DNA of 19,048 nucleotides from Bacillota bacterium (GTDB lineage Bacteria > Bacillota > Clostridia > Oscillospirales > Acutalibacteraceae): positions 1-19,048 of the forward strand of contig JAEWUH010000143.1 of the NCBI GenBank assembly GCA_023397245.1, read 5' to 3'. Positions within the stretch are counted from its first letter, which is position 1. Every line of letters starts with the position of its first letter. The notes under the pieces are model-generated. The model was not told where the DNA came from. It was given only the letters and a program-made list of their open reading frames with translations, and did not search any database. Below are positions 6,926 to 13,786 of the stretch, piece by piece. Position numbers and translations under genes: made by a program.

Positions 6926-9900
6926 TTGGAAATGGATATGAAACATATTATACGGAGACGCGCGGTTTCACTTGTCCTGACATTTTTAATGGCGATAGGC
7001 TGTACATTTAATACTGGGCTTGAAAACCATGCGGCGGCTGATTCGGGTAACAAAGAATCAGGCGTACCGATGTCATTATTGACAGTTGTGAATTCTACGC
7101 CAACTCCTGCGGATATCACTTGGAGCCGTTCAAGGGAAACAGATCAAGTTGCCAGAAATGTTGACAATACCAACTGGACTTGGTCAACAGCAGGTGCCAT
7201 AGGACTCAGTACAACAGACCCCGCCAGAGTATGGGATGGGCAAACTTCACCGTACTTTACCGGGTATACATCAAGGGTTGATCATCCTTCGGCTACGTGG
7301 AGATGTCAGAGTAATACAGACCTGCGCCGTTTTCAAGGTAATTTTAAAATTCCGGCCGGTTTTCAAAAAACAGATACGGTTCGGTATTCTTCCGTAAATC
7401 AAAGCAATTATGCAGACTTTAACGAGGGAAATATCATCCCGATTAATGACGATATTTTCATCTTCTGCTATAAGAAAGGTACTGTTCTGACGGATGATAA
7501 TTATTTGGATTATCTTGCGTTCTGGTCCGGCACCAGCGGCCCCAGGGATGGACGTTACGGAAAGGATGATGGAAAATCATTTCATGGTCGCCCCGGTAAT
7601 CAATCACATAATACGGATGCAAGCAGCTCCGCTATACATTTCACGGATGGCTGGTATGTGGAGGCTGATTTGGATAATATCGGAACATTGCTTTTCCAAA
7701 ACGGAACCCCTGCTGCCGGTGACGATTATGTAATCGATATTTTCACACAGGAATATGCAACCGGCGGCGGTATGGATGAGCCGCAAATCACCTTTACTCA
7801 CAGCAATGACTACCGAGTTCAGGCTCAGAATGATTATTATCAGACAACCTCCGGTATCGGTGTTGACCTCGATCTTTTAAGCAATGATAAAGTTTATCTG
7901 AACGATGAGGATATCACGGATAAGGATTCCAATTTTACGAGCCCCCTTAGTGTGGATCCGGATTCCCTGGTCAGCAGCACTTCCGGGATCACATTAAGCG
8001 ATGAAGGCAGCGGGAATTACAGCGTTTTGCAGGGCACCGCGGAAATAGGTGATTTGGCTGTTGATGCTGACGGCACCGGTACATTTACTCCTGCCGCAGA
8101 TTATTCCGGAAACGTACAGTTTAAGTATACAGCGACCTGCACGGGGATAAACAATAAAACGTATACCGCCGATGCGTATGTCACCATTCGTGTTAAAAAT
8201 CTTGATTTGAACAAGACTGCTCAATATACAGGAAACTTTGATTCCACCACCGGAGTGGGGAACCGCACCTATCAACTGTCTTTGTCCGCGTCAGTTCATC
8301 CGATAGGGGATACGTATGAGGAATGTACGAAGCCGTACAGCGCATTGCCCGATGGCACCTATTATACGGATGATCAGGGAACAACCGCAGTTACAAAAAG
8401 AACACAAATAATACCGGAAACTTATAATTGGTTTAAAAGTGGTGTTCCAATATCTTTAACAAATCTTTATACGAGAACCGCTGAGCTGCCTACAATAACT
8501 TATCAGAAAGTTTCTTATAATACGGTGGTCAACGGTGGAGATCCTGCTGCGTCATATTCTATCTTGTTAAGTGGTGGCACTCGTATTCCACTGACTTATT
8601 ATGGTAAAGGCCGGTCATCTTATTCGGGGACTCGTTACTCTGCCTGGACAAGTGGGAGTAACTATTACTATTATGACGAGTATGAGCTTATTTGGCAGTA
8701 TAACAACGAAGACAATTATCACGAATCATGGGAGCTTGATGGCGCACAATTCCAAAAAATGATCACAACACCGAATTATCAATACAATCAAATTGATGTT
8801 GCTACAGTACCGGTTGCCGGGGTGTATTATTTTACCAACACCAGTGGAAGATATGATCCGGTCACATGGACGGTAACGCCTGCAACTACAGGCACCGCTT
8901 GGTATAATGCCAGCGATGTTAAAATATCACCGCCTACAACATTGTATCAGGTTGTAGCGACAAATGCGGCGATTGATGGGGCAGAAATTCAGGATACGAT
9001 TGACCCTCGCTTCGTGGTTCTTCTAAATGATAGTAATACGGTGATTACTGATGAAGCCGGCACGACGACACTTGACAACGGCGGCGTTGTGAGTTACGAC
9101 GACGAGGCTCAAGTCTGGAAAGTCGTGTGGAGAAGTCAGACAATTCCGGTAGCTCCTGCTACGTGGTCGAAAACGGTTAATGTAAAAGCAAAGGCGGATT
9201 TCTTTGGCGGCAATGATATTCCAACCAATGTAGCCGCGGATTCTTATGTTGCATTAAAAGACGGTAGTGTGAAAATACGGTTTAACCAGCCGACGGTGAA
9301 TGTGCCGATTTATATTCCAAAGGCAGATGCATCGAAAGACATTTTCCTGGGCGAAACAGTAGGAACAACTCCGTCCGGTCTGTTTGACGCCGCCGCGTTT
9401 AACGATGCTTCTTCTTTAATATGGTGCGGAAGAGGCCAAACAGGAACAATCTCAGCCAAGTGGTATTACGATGCGAATGGCAATACTCCGGCAGGCGGCG
9501 TAGATTCCAGTACGATTACCGCGCTTACTCCATCGGATAGAACGCTTTACTATTTTATAGTAACTTATACTCCGGCTAATAACGGCACTGCTTCAGCTGC
9601 TGCCGGCGGTGGTTTGGCAGTTCCAACAACTTCTGTAACCAGCGTTTACACAGTCAATGTAAAAAAAGGTCAGTTGACCCTTACAAAAACCATAACAGGA
9701 ACAGCAGACCCGAACCAGTTCTTCACCTTTAGAATTGAGCGGTTTGCTTATACAGACACTAACCTTACCGGAGCAGTTCTTTCCACCTCCTATGAAGTCA
9801 TTCACGGTGCCGGCTCCAAGGTTATTACAAACTTACCGCAAGGTAATTATAAAGTAACTGAAATTTCAAAATCTGCATGGCGGTATGTGCAGCAGGGCGA

Positions 9901-10063
9901 CATAGGATACAACTTAGGCAAGTATCTGGGCAGGAATGCGAATCAAACTACTTTTACGGATTCGATTACGGCTAATATAGCCAATCAACTTTCTAACGAT
10001 AAATGGATCAGCAGCAAGGACAGCGTTACGAATGTTTTCACAACGGCAGTGCAACCGGAATAA
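6926..10063 (+). CDS. Large exported mosaic surface protein (1045 aa), first gene of the SipW/TasA-type operon
   Basis: The protein begins with a Sec signal peptide: basic MKHIIRRR, a hydrophobic core, and a probable cut near HAAA-DS. The signal lacks the SipW-type motif of the downstream substrates. Residues of about 60-290 form a Trp/Tyr-rich beta domain I cannot name. Residues of about 290-425 look like a cadherin-like/tandem-95 module (QNDYYQTTSGIGVDLDLLSND, later GTFTPAADYSGNVQFKYTA). Residues of about 530-680 are Tyr/Asn-rich and AT-rich. Residues of about 915-995 resemble a Spy0128/FctA-like pilin domain (LTLTKTITG with K921; NLPQGNYKVTE with E979), which may form an intramolecular isopeptide bond. 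There is no LPXTG signal or C-terminal membrane helix. The start is uncertain: TTG 6926 is 6 bases from AAGGAG, while ATG 6932 is 12 bases away. A role as tip adhesin or matrix protein is inference. Confidence 0.8.
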   Translation: MEMDMKHIIRRRAVSLVLTFLMAIGCTFNTGLENHAAADSGNKESGVPMSLLTVVNSTPTPADITWSRSRETDQVARNVDNTNWTWSTAGAIGLSTTDPARVWDGQTSPYFTGYTSRVDHPSATWRCQSNTDLRRFQGNFKIPAGFQKTDTVRYSSVNQSNYADFNEGNIIPINDDIFIFCYKKGTVLTDDNYLDYLAFWSGTSGPRDGRYGKDDGKSFHGRPGNQSHNTDASSSAIHFTDGWYVEADLDNIGTLLFQNGTPAAGDDYVIDIFTQEYATGGGMDEPQITFTHSNDYRVQAQNDYYQTTSGIGVDLDLLSNDKVYLNDEDITDKDSNFTSPLSVDPDSLVSSTSGITLSDEGSGNYSVLQGTAEIGDLAVDADGTGTFTPAADYSGNVQFKYTATCTGINNKTYTADAYVTIRVKNLDLNKTAQYTGNFDSTTGVGNRTYQLSLSASVHPIGDTYEECTKPYSALPDGTYYTDDQGTTAVTKRTQIIPETYNWFKSGVPISLTNLYTRTAELPTITYQKVSYNTVVNGGDPAASYSILLSGGTRIPLTYYGKGRSSYSGTRYSAWTSGSNYYYYDEYELIWQYNNEDNYHESWELDGAQFQKMITTPNYQYNQIDVATVPVAGVYYFTNTSGRYDPVTWTVTPATTGTAWYNASDVKISPPTTLYQVVATNAAIDGAEIQDTIDPRFVVLLNDSNTVITDEAGTTTLDNGGVVSYDDEAQVWKVVWRSQTIPVAPATWSKTVNVKAKADFFGGNDIPTNVAADSYVALKDGSVKIRFNQPTVNVPIYIPKADASKDIFLGETVGTTPSGLFDAAAFNDASSLIWCGRGQTGTISAKWYYDANGNTPAGGVDSSTITALTPSDRTLYYFIVTYTPANNGTASAAAGGGLAVPTTSVTSVYTVNVKKGQLTLTKTITGTADPNQFFTFRIERFAYTDTNLTGAVLSTSYEVIHGAGSKVITNLPQGNYKVTEISKSAWRYVQQGDIGYNLGKYLGRNANQTTFTDSITANIANQLSNDKWISSKDSVTNVFTTAVQPE

Positions 10064-10075
10064 GGAGTGATGGAA

Positions 10076-10741
10076 ATGAACAAGAAGAGACTGATTATTA
10101 CGGCTTCTTTGGTATTGACCGTCGCTCTGGTGGCTGCCGGTACCTCAATAGCATACTTGACCGGCACACAATCGGCAGTGAATCATTTTAGCGTCGGTAA
10201 TCAGACCGTTGACATTAATGAAAACAGCAGCACGACCCCGAATTCAAACAATTCGATTGTGGTTACCAATAATGTGGCACCCAAGCTGGTGCAGGTTGAA
10301 AATAAGGCAGGAACCAATGCAATTGACGCTTATGTTCGCGTGCAGCTGCTGCCCACACTGCGGGACGGAAATTCTAACCTTGGCGGTAATTTTTCAATGA
10401 CCGACCCCGCCAGTAACCAAATTGTATTCAGACCGTTCACGGATAAGGACTTGACAATCACTCTGGTGTTGGACAGTGGCTGGAACAGCAAGTGGAAATA
10501 CCGCGCAAGCGATAACTGCTTCTATTACACCGATATTGTAGCGCCGGGAGCAAAAACTACCACCCTGCTGCAGCAAGTGCAGTTCTCCGGAAGCGATGCG
10601 GCGGTTTGGCAGACGAAGTTTAACCTTGATGTGCTGACAGACTCCATTCAGGCGGACGGAAAAATCGGTGCAAAATATGCCGCGGAAGAAGCCTGGCTGA
10701 TTAAGATTGACAGTACAACTCACAAGCTGACGCTTAATTAA
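10076..10741 (+). CDS. SipW-type signal peptide protein, TasA/CalY-like fibre subunit candidate (1)
   Basis: A 221-aa exported protein. The N-terminus is a SipW-class signal: a basic MNKKR, a long hydrophobic core, then GTSIA-YLTG with predicted cleavage after A26, at the same place as in Bacillus TasA. The mature part starts with the pattern seen in the two later paralogues (QSAVNHFSVGNQTVDI, cf. TVNTFTVGDV and TVQNTITTGDV). It continues as a beta-rich domain with AYVRVQL, FYYTDIVAPG and a C-terminal IQAD motif (I191) shared in position with the paralogues. The ATG at 10076 is 8 bases from AAGGAG. The earlier GTG/ATG codons (10067, 10070) overlap that ribosome site and are rejected. It is immediately followed by the signal peptidase that should process it. 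Fibre formation is inferred from the family. Confidence 0.85.
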   Translation: MNKKRLIITASLVLTVALVAAGTSIAYLTGTQSAVNHFSVGNQTVDINENSSTTPNSNNSIVVTNNVAPKLVQVENKAGTNAIDAYVRVQLLPTLRDGNSNLGGNFSMTDPASNQIVFRPFTDKDLTITLVLDSGWNSKWKYRASDNCFYYTDIVAPGAKTTTLLQQVQFSGSDAAVWQTKFNLDVLTDSIQADGKIGAKYAAEEAWLIKIDSTTHKLTLN

Positions 10742-10759
10742 TTCAAACTGGAGGACGCC

Positions 10760-11263
10760 ATGCTGAAAAGGATCTGCAATATTTTATCGACGGTTATTTT
10801 AATTGTTATGGTTGTCGTTGCCGGCGTCCTGCTTCTGCCGTACGCGTTCGGCTGCCAGACCCTTGCGGTTCTGAGCGGCAGTATGGAGCCTGTTTACCAT
10901 GTCGGCAGCATCGTGTTTATAAAGAAAGTTCCGCCAGCGGAAATTAAGGTTGGCGACCCGATTACCTTCCGAATTTCAGATCAGGGAACCTTTGCAACGC
11001 ACCGAGTAGTTCGAATTGATCCTGAAAAAAAACAATTCATTACCAAAGGGGATGCCAATAACACGGAGGACGGACCCACAGGCTTTGAAAATCTCGTGGG
11101 CAGGGCGTCAAATATCAGTGTCCCGTGGCTTGGTTATATCTCCGTAAACATAAAAACACCCAAAGGCATTTTAGCCGTGACAGGGGTTGTGGTAATTATC
11201 GTACTGCTCTCGTTCTTTCCGGATGTTTTTACGAAGGAACCGGAAAAACTTCAGACAGTTTAG
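10760..11263 (+). CDS. sipW: SipW-type signal peptidase I
   Basis: A 167-aa membrane signal peptidase of the ER/archaeal-like SipW class. An N-terminal membrane segment (about residues 8-30) leads into the catalytic motif SGSMEP with nucleophile S41. H81 in ATHRVV replaces the Lys general base of ordinary bacterial signal peptidases. The KGDANNTED segment with D98 and D104 supplies the conserved acidic residue. A second membrane helix lies at the C-terminus (about 140-158). In Bacillus, SipW specifically matures TasA and TapA. Here three substrates with matching signal peptides flank the gene, making it their dedicated peptidase. GGAGG precedes the ATG. The gap to the upstream substrate gene is 18 bases. 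Confidence 0.93.
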   Translation: MLKRICNILSTVILIVMVVVAGVLLLPYAFGCQTLAVLSGSMEPVYHVGSIVFIKKVPPAEIKVGDPITFRISDQGTFATHRVVRIDPEKKQFITKGDANNTEDGPTGFENLVGRASNISVPWLGYISVNIKTPKGILAVTGVVVIIVLLSFFPDVFTKEPEKLQTV

Positions 11264-11319
11264 CGCGTTTATTTAGGTAACTAAATCAAAATAAAAATTA
11301 TTAATGGAGGCTATTCAAA

Positions 11320-11901
11320 ATGAAAAAGAAAAGTATGTTAACAATGGTCGTTTCCCTTGCGTTGGTCGGCGTAGTCGCCGTGGGTTCTACCTTGGCTTAC
11401 TTAACCAGCACAGCATCAACAGTGAACACGTTTACGGTTGGCGACGTAGGCATTACACAAACTGAAACCGGTAATTGGGAAAGCACTCCGCTGGTTCCGG
11501 GTGTGGCGGTGACAAAACAACCTGTTGTTACGGTAGCTGCCAACAGCGAAGCGAGCTATGTGTATGCAAAAATTGTTTATGGAAGTGGTTTAGAAGCTTT
11601 GGTAGACCTTGACATTAACCCTGCCTGGACATCACTGGGGAATGGGGTTTATCAGTACACCGGATCAAAAGCTAACGCGACAACACATAAAATTGCGAAG
11701 GCAAGTGATCCTACTGCTCTCGAGGCTTTATTTACAACGGTTACCGCTAAAACCGCAGACACACACGACCAACTGCATGCGACTGGATTAGACACAAAAA
11801 TTAGAGTTGCTTCTTTTGCAATTCAGGCAGAGGGTATAACTGCAACTGATTTGACTGCACAGCTCACTAGCTGGAGCAACAGTGTTGTCACCATTAGCTA
11901 A
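11320..11901 (+). CDS. SipW-type signal peptide protein, TasA/CalY-like fibre subunit candidate (2)
   Basis: A 193-aa exported protein with a textbook SipW-class signal: MKKK, a hydrophobic core and VGSTLA-YLTS, predicted cut after A26. The mature chain opens with TVNTFTVGDVGITQTE, then PGVAVTKQPVVTV and SYVYAKIVY, the strand pattern of TasA/camelysin beta-sandwich proteins, and ends with FAIQAEG (I168). Camelysin-like metalloprotease activity is not supported, since I see no clear zinc motif, so a structural fibre role is more likely. A good GGAGG site precedes ATG 11320. A strong hairpin follows the gene. It is the smallest of the three paralogues and the one most like a bare single-domain subunit, so it may be the major subunit (inference). 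Confidence 0.85.
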   Translation: MKKKSMLTMVVSLALVGVVAVGSTLAYLTSTASTVNTFTVGDVGITQTETGNWESTPLVPGVAVTKQPVVTVAANSEASYVYAKIVYGSGLEALVDLDINPAWTSLGNGVYQYTGSKANATTHKIAKASDPTALEALFTTVTAKTADTHDQLHATGLDTKIRVASFAIQAEGITATDLTAQLTSWSNSVVTIS

Positions 11902-11924
11902 TAATATTTAGTGGATTCTGGTTT

Positions 11925-11950
11925 TTGCCGGCAGTATCTTCTGCCGGCAA
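11925..11950 (+). other. Strong intra-operon hairpin between two fibre-subunit genes
   Basis: TTGCCGGCAG (11925-11934) pairs perfectly with CTGCCGGCAA (11941-11950) across a 6-nt loop, 23 bases after one subunit gene and 30 before the next. No T run follows, so it is not a classic terminator on the + strand. It could stabilise the 3' end of the upstream message or reduce read-through, and so set subunit ratios. This role is inference. Confidence 0.6.
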
Positions 11951-11980
11951 GGCAGATGCCTGAAGAGAGGAGGAATAGAC

Positions 11981-12613
11981 ATGAAGAAAAAAGTTTCGAT
12001 TATTATAACGGCTGCGGCTCTTGTTGCGCTGATTGTCGTTGGTTCGACGCTCGCCTTTTTCACCAGCCAGGGGACAGTACAAAACACAATCACGACGGGT
12101 GATGTAAAAATCACGCTGACGGAACCGAAATTCAAGGATTCCGGTGTTCAGGACGGCAACGTTATTTACATGCACGATATTACGCCTGGCCAGTCAATCG
12201 TAAAGGATCCTACTATTACCAATACCGGCAGCCATGATGCCTATATCCGCTGCAAGCTTGATATTACAGGGCTTAACTTTGATGAAAATGAAGATAATGC
12301 GGCTACCCGCAAGATTCAACTGCTGAGTGGAATTGATATTAATTCAACCGATTGGGTACAGGCAAACGATGGATATTATTATTATCAGACAAAATTGGCA
12401 ACGGGTGATAATGTGAAATTCTTTGAAAATGTAAAAATTCCTGAAGAATGGGATAATGCATTTGCCAGTAAGAGTTTCAGCATCAACGTGACGGCTGAGG
12501 CTATTCAAGCCGATAATTTCACGCCTCATAGAACAAACGCGCACATTGACGGATGGAATTACAGCAACGGCAGTTCCGTGCCGATTGAATCCTCTTCCCC
12601 CACTCCTAAATAA
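11981..12613 (+). CDS. SipW-type signal peptide protein, TasA/CalY-like fibre subunit candidate (3)
   Basis: A 210-aa exported protein. The SipW-class signal is MKKK, a hydrophobic core and VGSTLA-FFTS, predicted cut after A25. The mature part has TVQNTITTGDVKITL, then MHDITPGQSIVKDPTITNTGSHDAYIRCKL, a DGYYYYQTKL segment, and VTAEAIQADN (I175). This order, strand then PG-loop, N-x-G, AY-R, YYYY and IQAD, closely parallels subunit 1. The C-terminal tail after residue 180 is polar and Ser/Pro-rich. The ribosome site GAGGAGG is very strong. It is likely a second or minor fibre component. The closest known relatives are TasA/CalY-type proteins, but the assignment rests on motifs, not on a search. 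Confidence 0.85.
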   Translation: MKKKVSIIITAAALVALIVVGSTLAFFTSQGTVQNTITTGDVKITLTEPKFKDSGVQDGNVIYMHDITPGQSIVKDPTITNTGSHDAYIRCKLDITGLNFDENEDNAATRKIQLLSGIDINSTDWVQANDGYYYYQTKLATGDNVKFFENVKIPEEWDNAFASKSFSINVTAEAIQADNFTPHRTNAHIDGWNYSNGSSVPIESSSPTPK

Positions 12614-12702
12614 TACAAAAAGTCCTTAATTATAATTTGCGATAAACACTGAATTATGTGCAACGCGGAAAATCGGCTGCTATGCTGAGAGGAAATGATG
12701 CC

Positions 12703-13569
12703 ATGAAAAAATTCAATTTAAAAAAACTGAACCGGATCGCGCTTGTTTCGTTCTTGGCTGCGGCATTCCTTGCCTGTAACTCGATAACGGCTTACGCCGC
12801 ATCGGCAGCCGATACGCGAACCAAAGTGGTTTACACCGGGGGCGGCACTTCCTCGTCCATTGCCGTGGAGAACGCGGAAAATCTGGACGCCTTTAAAGGC
12901 CTGATGCCGGGCGGAACCACAAAGCCGCAGAACATCACGATTGCCAACAAAGGCAGCCAGAACGCGCGCGTGTATTTTCAGGCACAGCCGTCCGATCTCT
13001 CCGGGCAGAACGTCCTGCAGGCGCTCCAGCTGAAGATCACCTTTAAAATGGATGACAGCTCCGGCGAAAAAGTCCTGTATGAGGGGCCGGCTTCCGGCAC
13101 TTCCGGTAAAGCCGCCGATTCCGCAAATTCGGGAGATAAGCACGTTACGGATGCCACAAAACAGATTCCCCTCGGATTTGTTTACGCAAACAGCGAAACC
13201 GGAGTAATCTCCGCAACGCTTACCGCCCCGGAGACCATGGACAACGAGTATCGGAACGCGCAGGCCGCCATCAAGTGGATTATCCAGTTTGAAACGGATT
13301 CCATCAACTCCATCCCGCATAACAACAACGGCGGTGGAGGCGGCGGAGGCGGCGGCACAAATATCGCCACGGAAAGCATCGCCGAGGATTCCACGCCGCA
13401 GGTTGGGCCTTCCTCTGCCCCGGAAGAAATTCCGAATGAAGATACTCCTCTGTCCAATCCCCCAAAAACCGGTCAGGATGCATCCGTACTTTGGGGCGCC
13501 GCAGCCCTTGCGGCTGCCGCCTGCGCAGTCTTTGCCCTGACCAGAAGAAAGATCCAGCACGGGGTATAA
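12703..13569 (+). CDS. Cell-wall-anchored surface protein with TasA-like beta domain and PPKTG sorting signal
   Basis: A 288-aa protein. A Sec signal (MKKFNLKKLNRIALVSFLAAA) ends near AYAASA. Residues of about 35-200 form a beta domain with FKGLMPGGTTKPQNITIANKGSQNARVYFQA, the PG-loop/N-x-G strand pattern of TasA-like proteins. N207-N209 and nine glycines (210-218) form a flexible linker, followed by a Pro/Glu/Ser spacer. The C-terminus is a sorting signal: NPPKTG (252-257), a hydrophobic stretch (about 261-281) and RRK. The motif reads P-P-K-T-G rather than L-P-x-T-G, a variant sortase substrate. The ATG at 12703 is chosen for its GAGAGGA site and because the signal peptide begins there. The earlier GTG 12658 is unsupported. 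It may be the wall-attached base of the fibre made by the upstream subunits (inference). No sortase gene is in the window. Confidence 0.82.
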   Translation: MKKFNLKKLNRIALVSFLAAAFLACNSITAYAASAADTRTKVVYTGGGTSSSIAVENAENLDAFKGLMPGGTTKPQNITIANKGSQNARVYFQAQPSDLSGQNVLQALQLKITFKMDDSSGEKVLYEGPASGTSGKAADSANSGDKHVTDATKQIPLGFVYANSETGVISATLTAPETMDNEYRNAQAAIKWIIQFETDSINSIPHNNNGGGGGGGGGTNIATESIAEDSTPQVGPSSAPEEIPNEDTPLSNPPKTGQDASVLWGAAALAAAACAVFALTRRKIQHGV

Positions 13570-13587
13570 GCAAAATAATGTAAACCG

Positions 13588-13626
13588 GCCACTGCCCGCG
13601 GAGCGTATCCGTGCGCAGTGGCTTTT
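13588..13626 (+). terminator. Terminator of the fibre operon
   Basis: GCCACTGC (13588-13595) pairs perfectly with GCAGTGGC (13615-13622) and is followed by TTTT. It lies just after the anchored-protein gene. The loop is GC-rich and can pair further inside. The T run is short, so some read-through into the regulator is possible. Confidence 0.7.
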
Positions 13627-13728
13627 GCCGTTATCCGCTCCGTGTTGATACGGGTCAGCCGGATCAAATCGGCGCGCGGTTTTGCCCGGGCGGCAAATAA
13701 TAATTACCGGTCATGGTATATTACATAA

Positions 13729-13757
13729 TTCGACTTACAAATTTTTCCAATTATAGT
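13729..13757 (+). promoter_or_regulatory. Possible promoter of the regulator/pilus-like operon
   Basis: TTCGAC (13729-13734) and TATAGT (13752-13757) lie 17 bp apart, 30 bases before the start codon. This is a moderate match to the sigma-A consensus. It is the only reasonable promoter seen between the terminator and the regulator gene. Confidence 0.45.
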
Positions 13758-13786
13758 AAAATTACGTTGAACAGAAGGTGATACAA

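Noticed and set aside
6926..7060. Possible lipobox (AIGC) in the signal peptide of the 1045-aa protein
   Set aside because: The -3 residue is Ala rather than Leu/Val/Ile, and a better signal peptidase I site (HAAA) follows, so lipoprotein anchoring is not claimed.
11271..11286. Small palindrome ATTTAG-GTAA-CTAAAT before subunit 2
   Set aside because: It is a weak, AT-rich 6-bp stem without a T run. There is not enough to call a terminator or operator.
11320..11901. Camelysin-type metalloprotease function for the SipW substrates
   Set aside because: CalY-family naming suggests protease activity, but no clear zinc-binding motif is visible. A structural subunit is the safer reading.
12621..12665. 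TATAAT at 12631 as a separate promoter for the anchored-protein gene
   Set aside because: No acceptable -35 lies 16-18 bp upstream, and the surroundings are AT-rich enough for a chance match.
13321..13355. GGC/GGA-rich short tandem repeat
   Set aside because: It encodes the nine-Gly linker of the anchored protein. It is too short for a minisatellite claim and not a CRISPR repeat.
12718..13560. A 280-codon open frame on the minus strand
   Set aside because: It lies wholly inside the anchored-protein gene. The + strand gene has a signal peptide, a sorting signal and a ribosome site, while the minus frame shows no domain or start signal.
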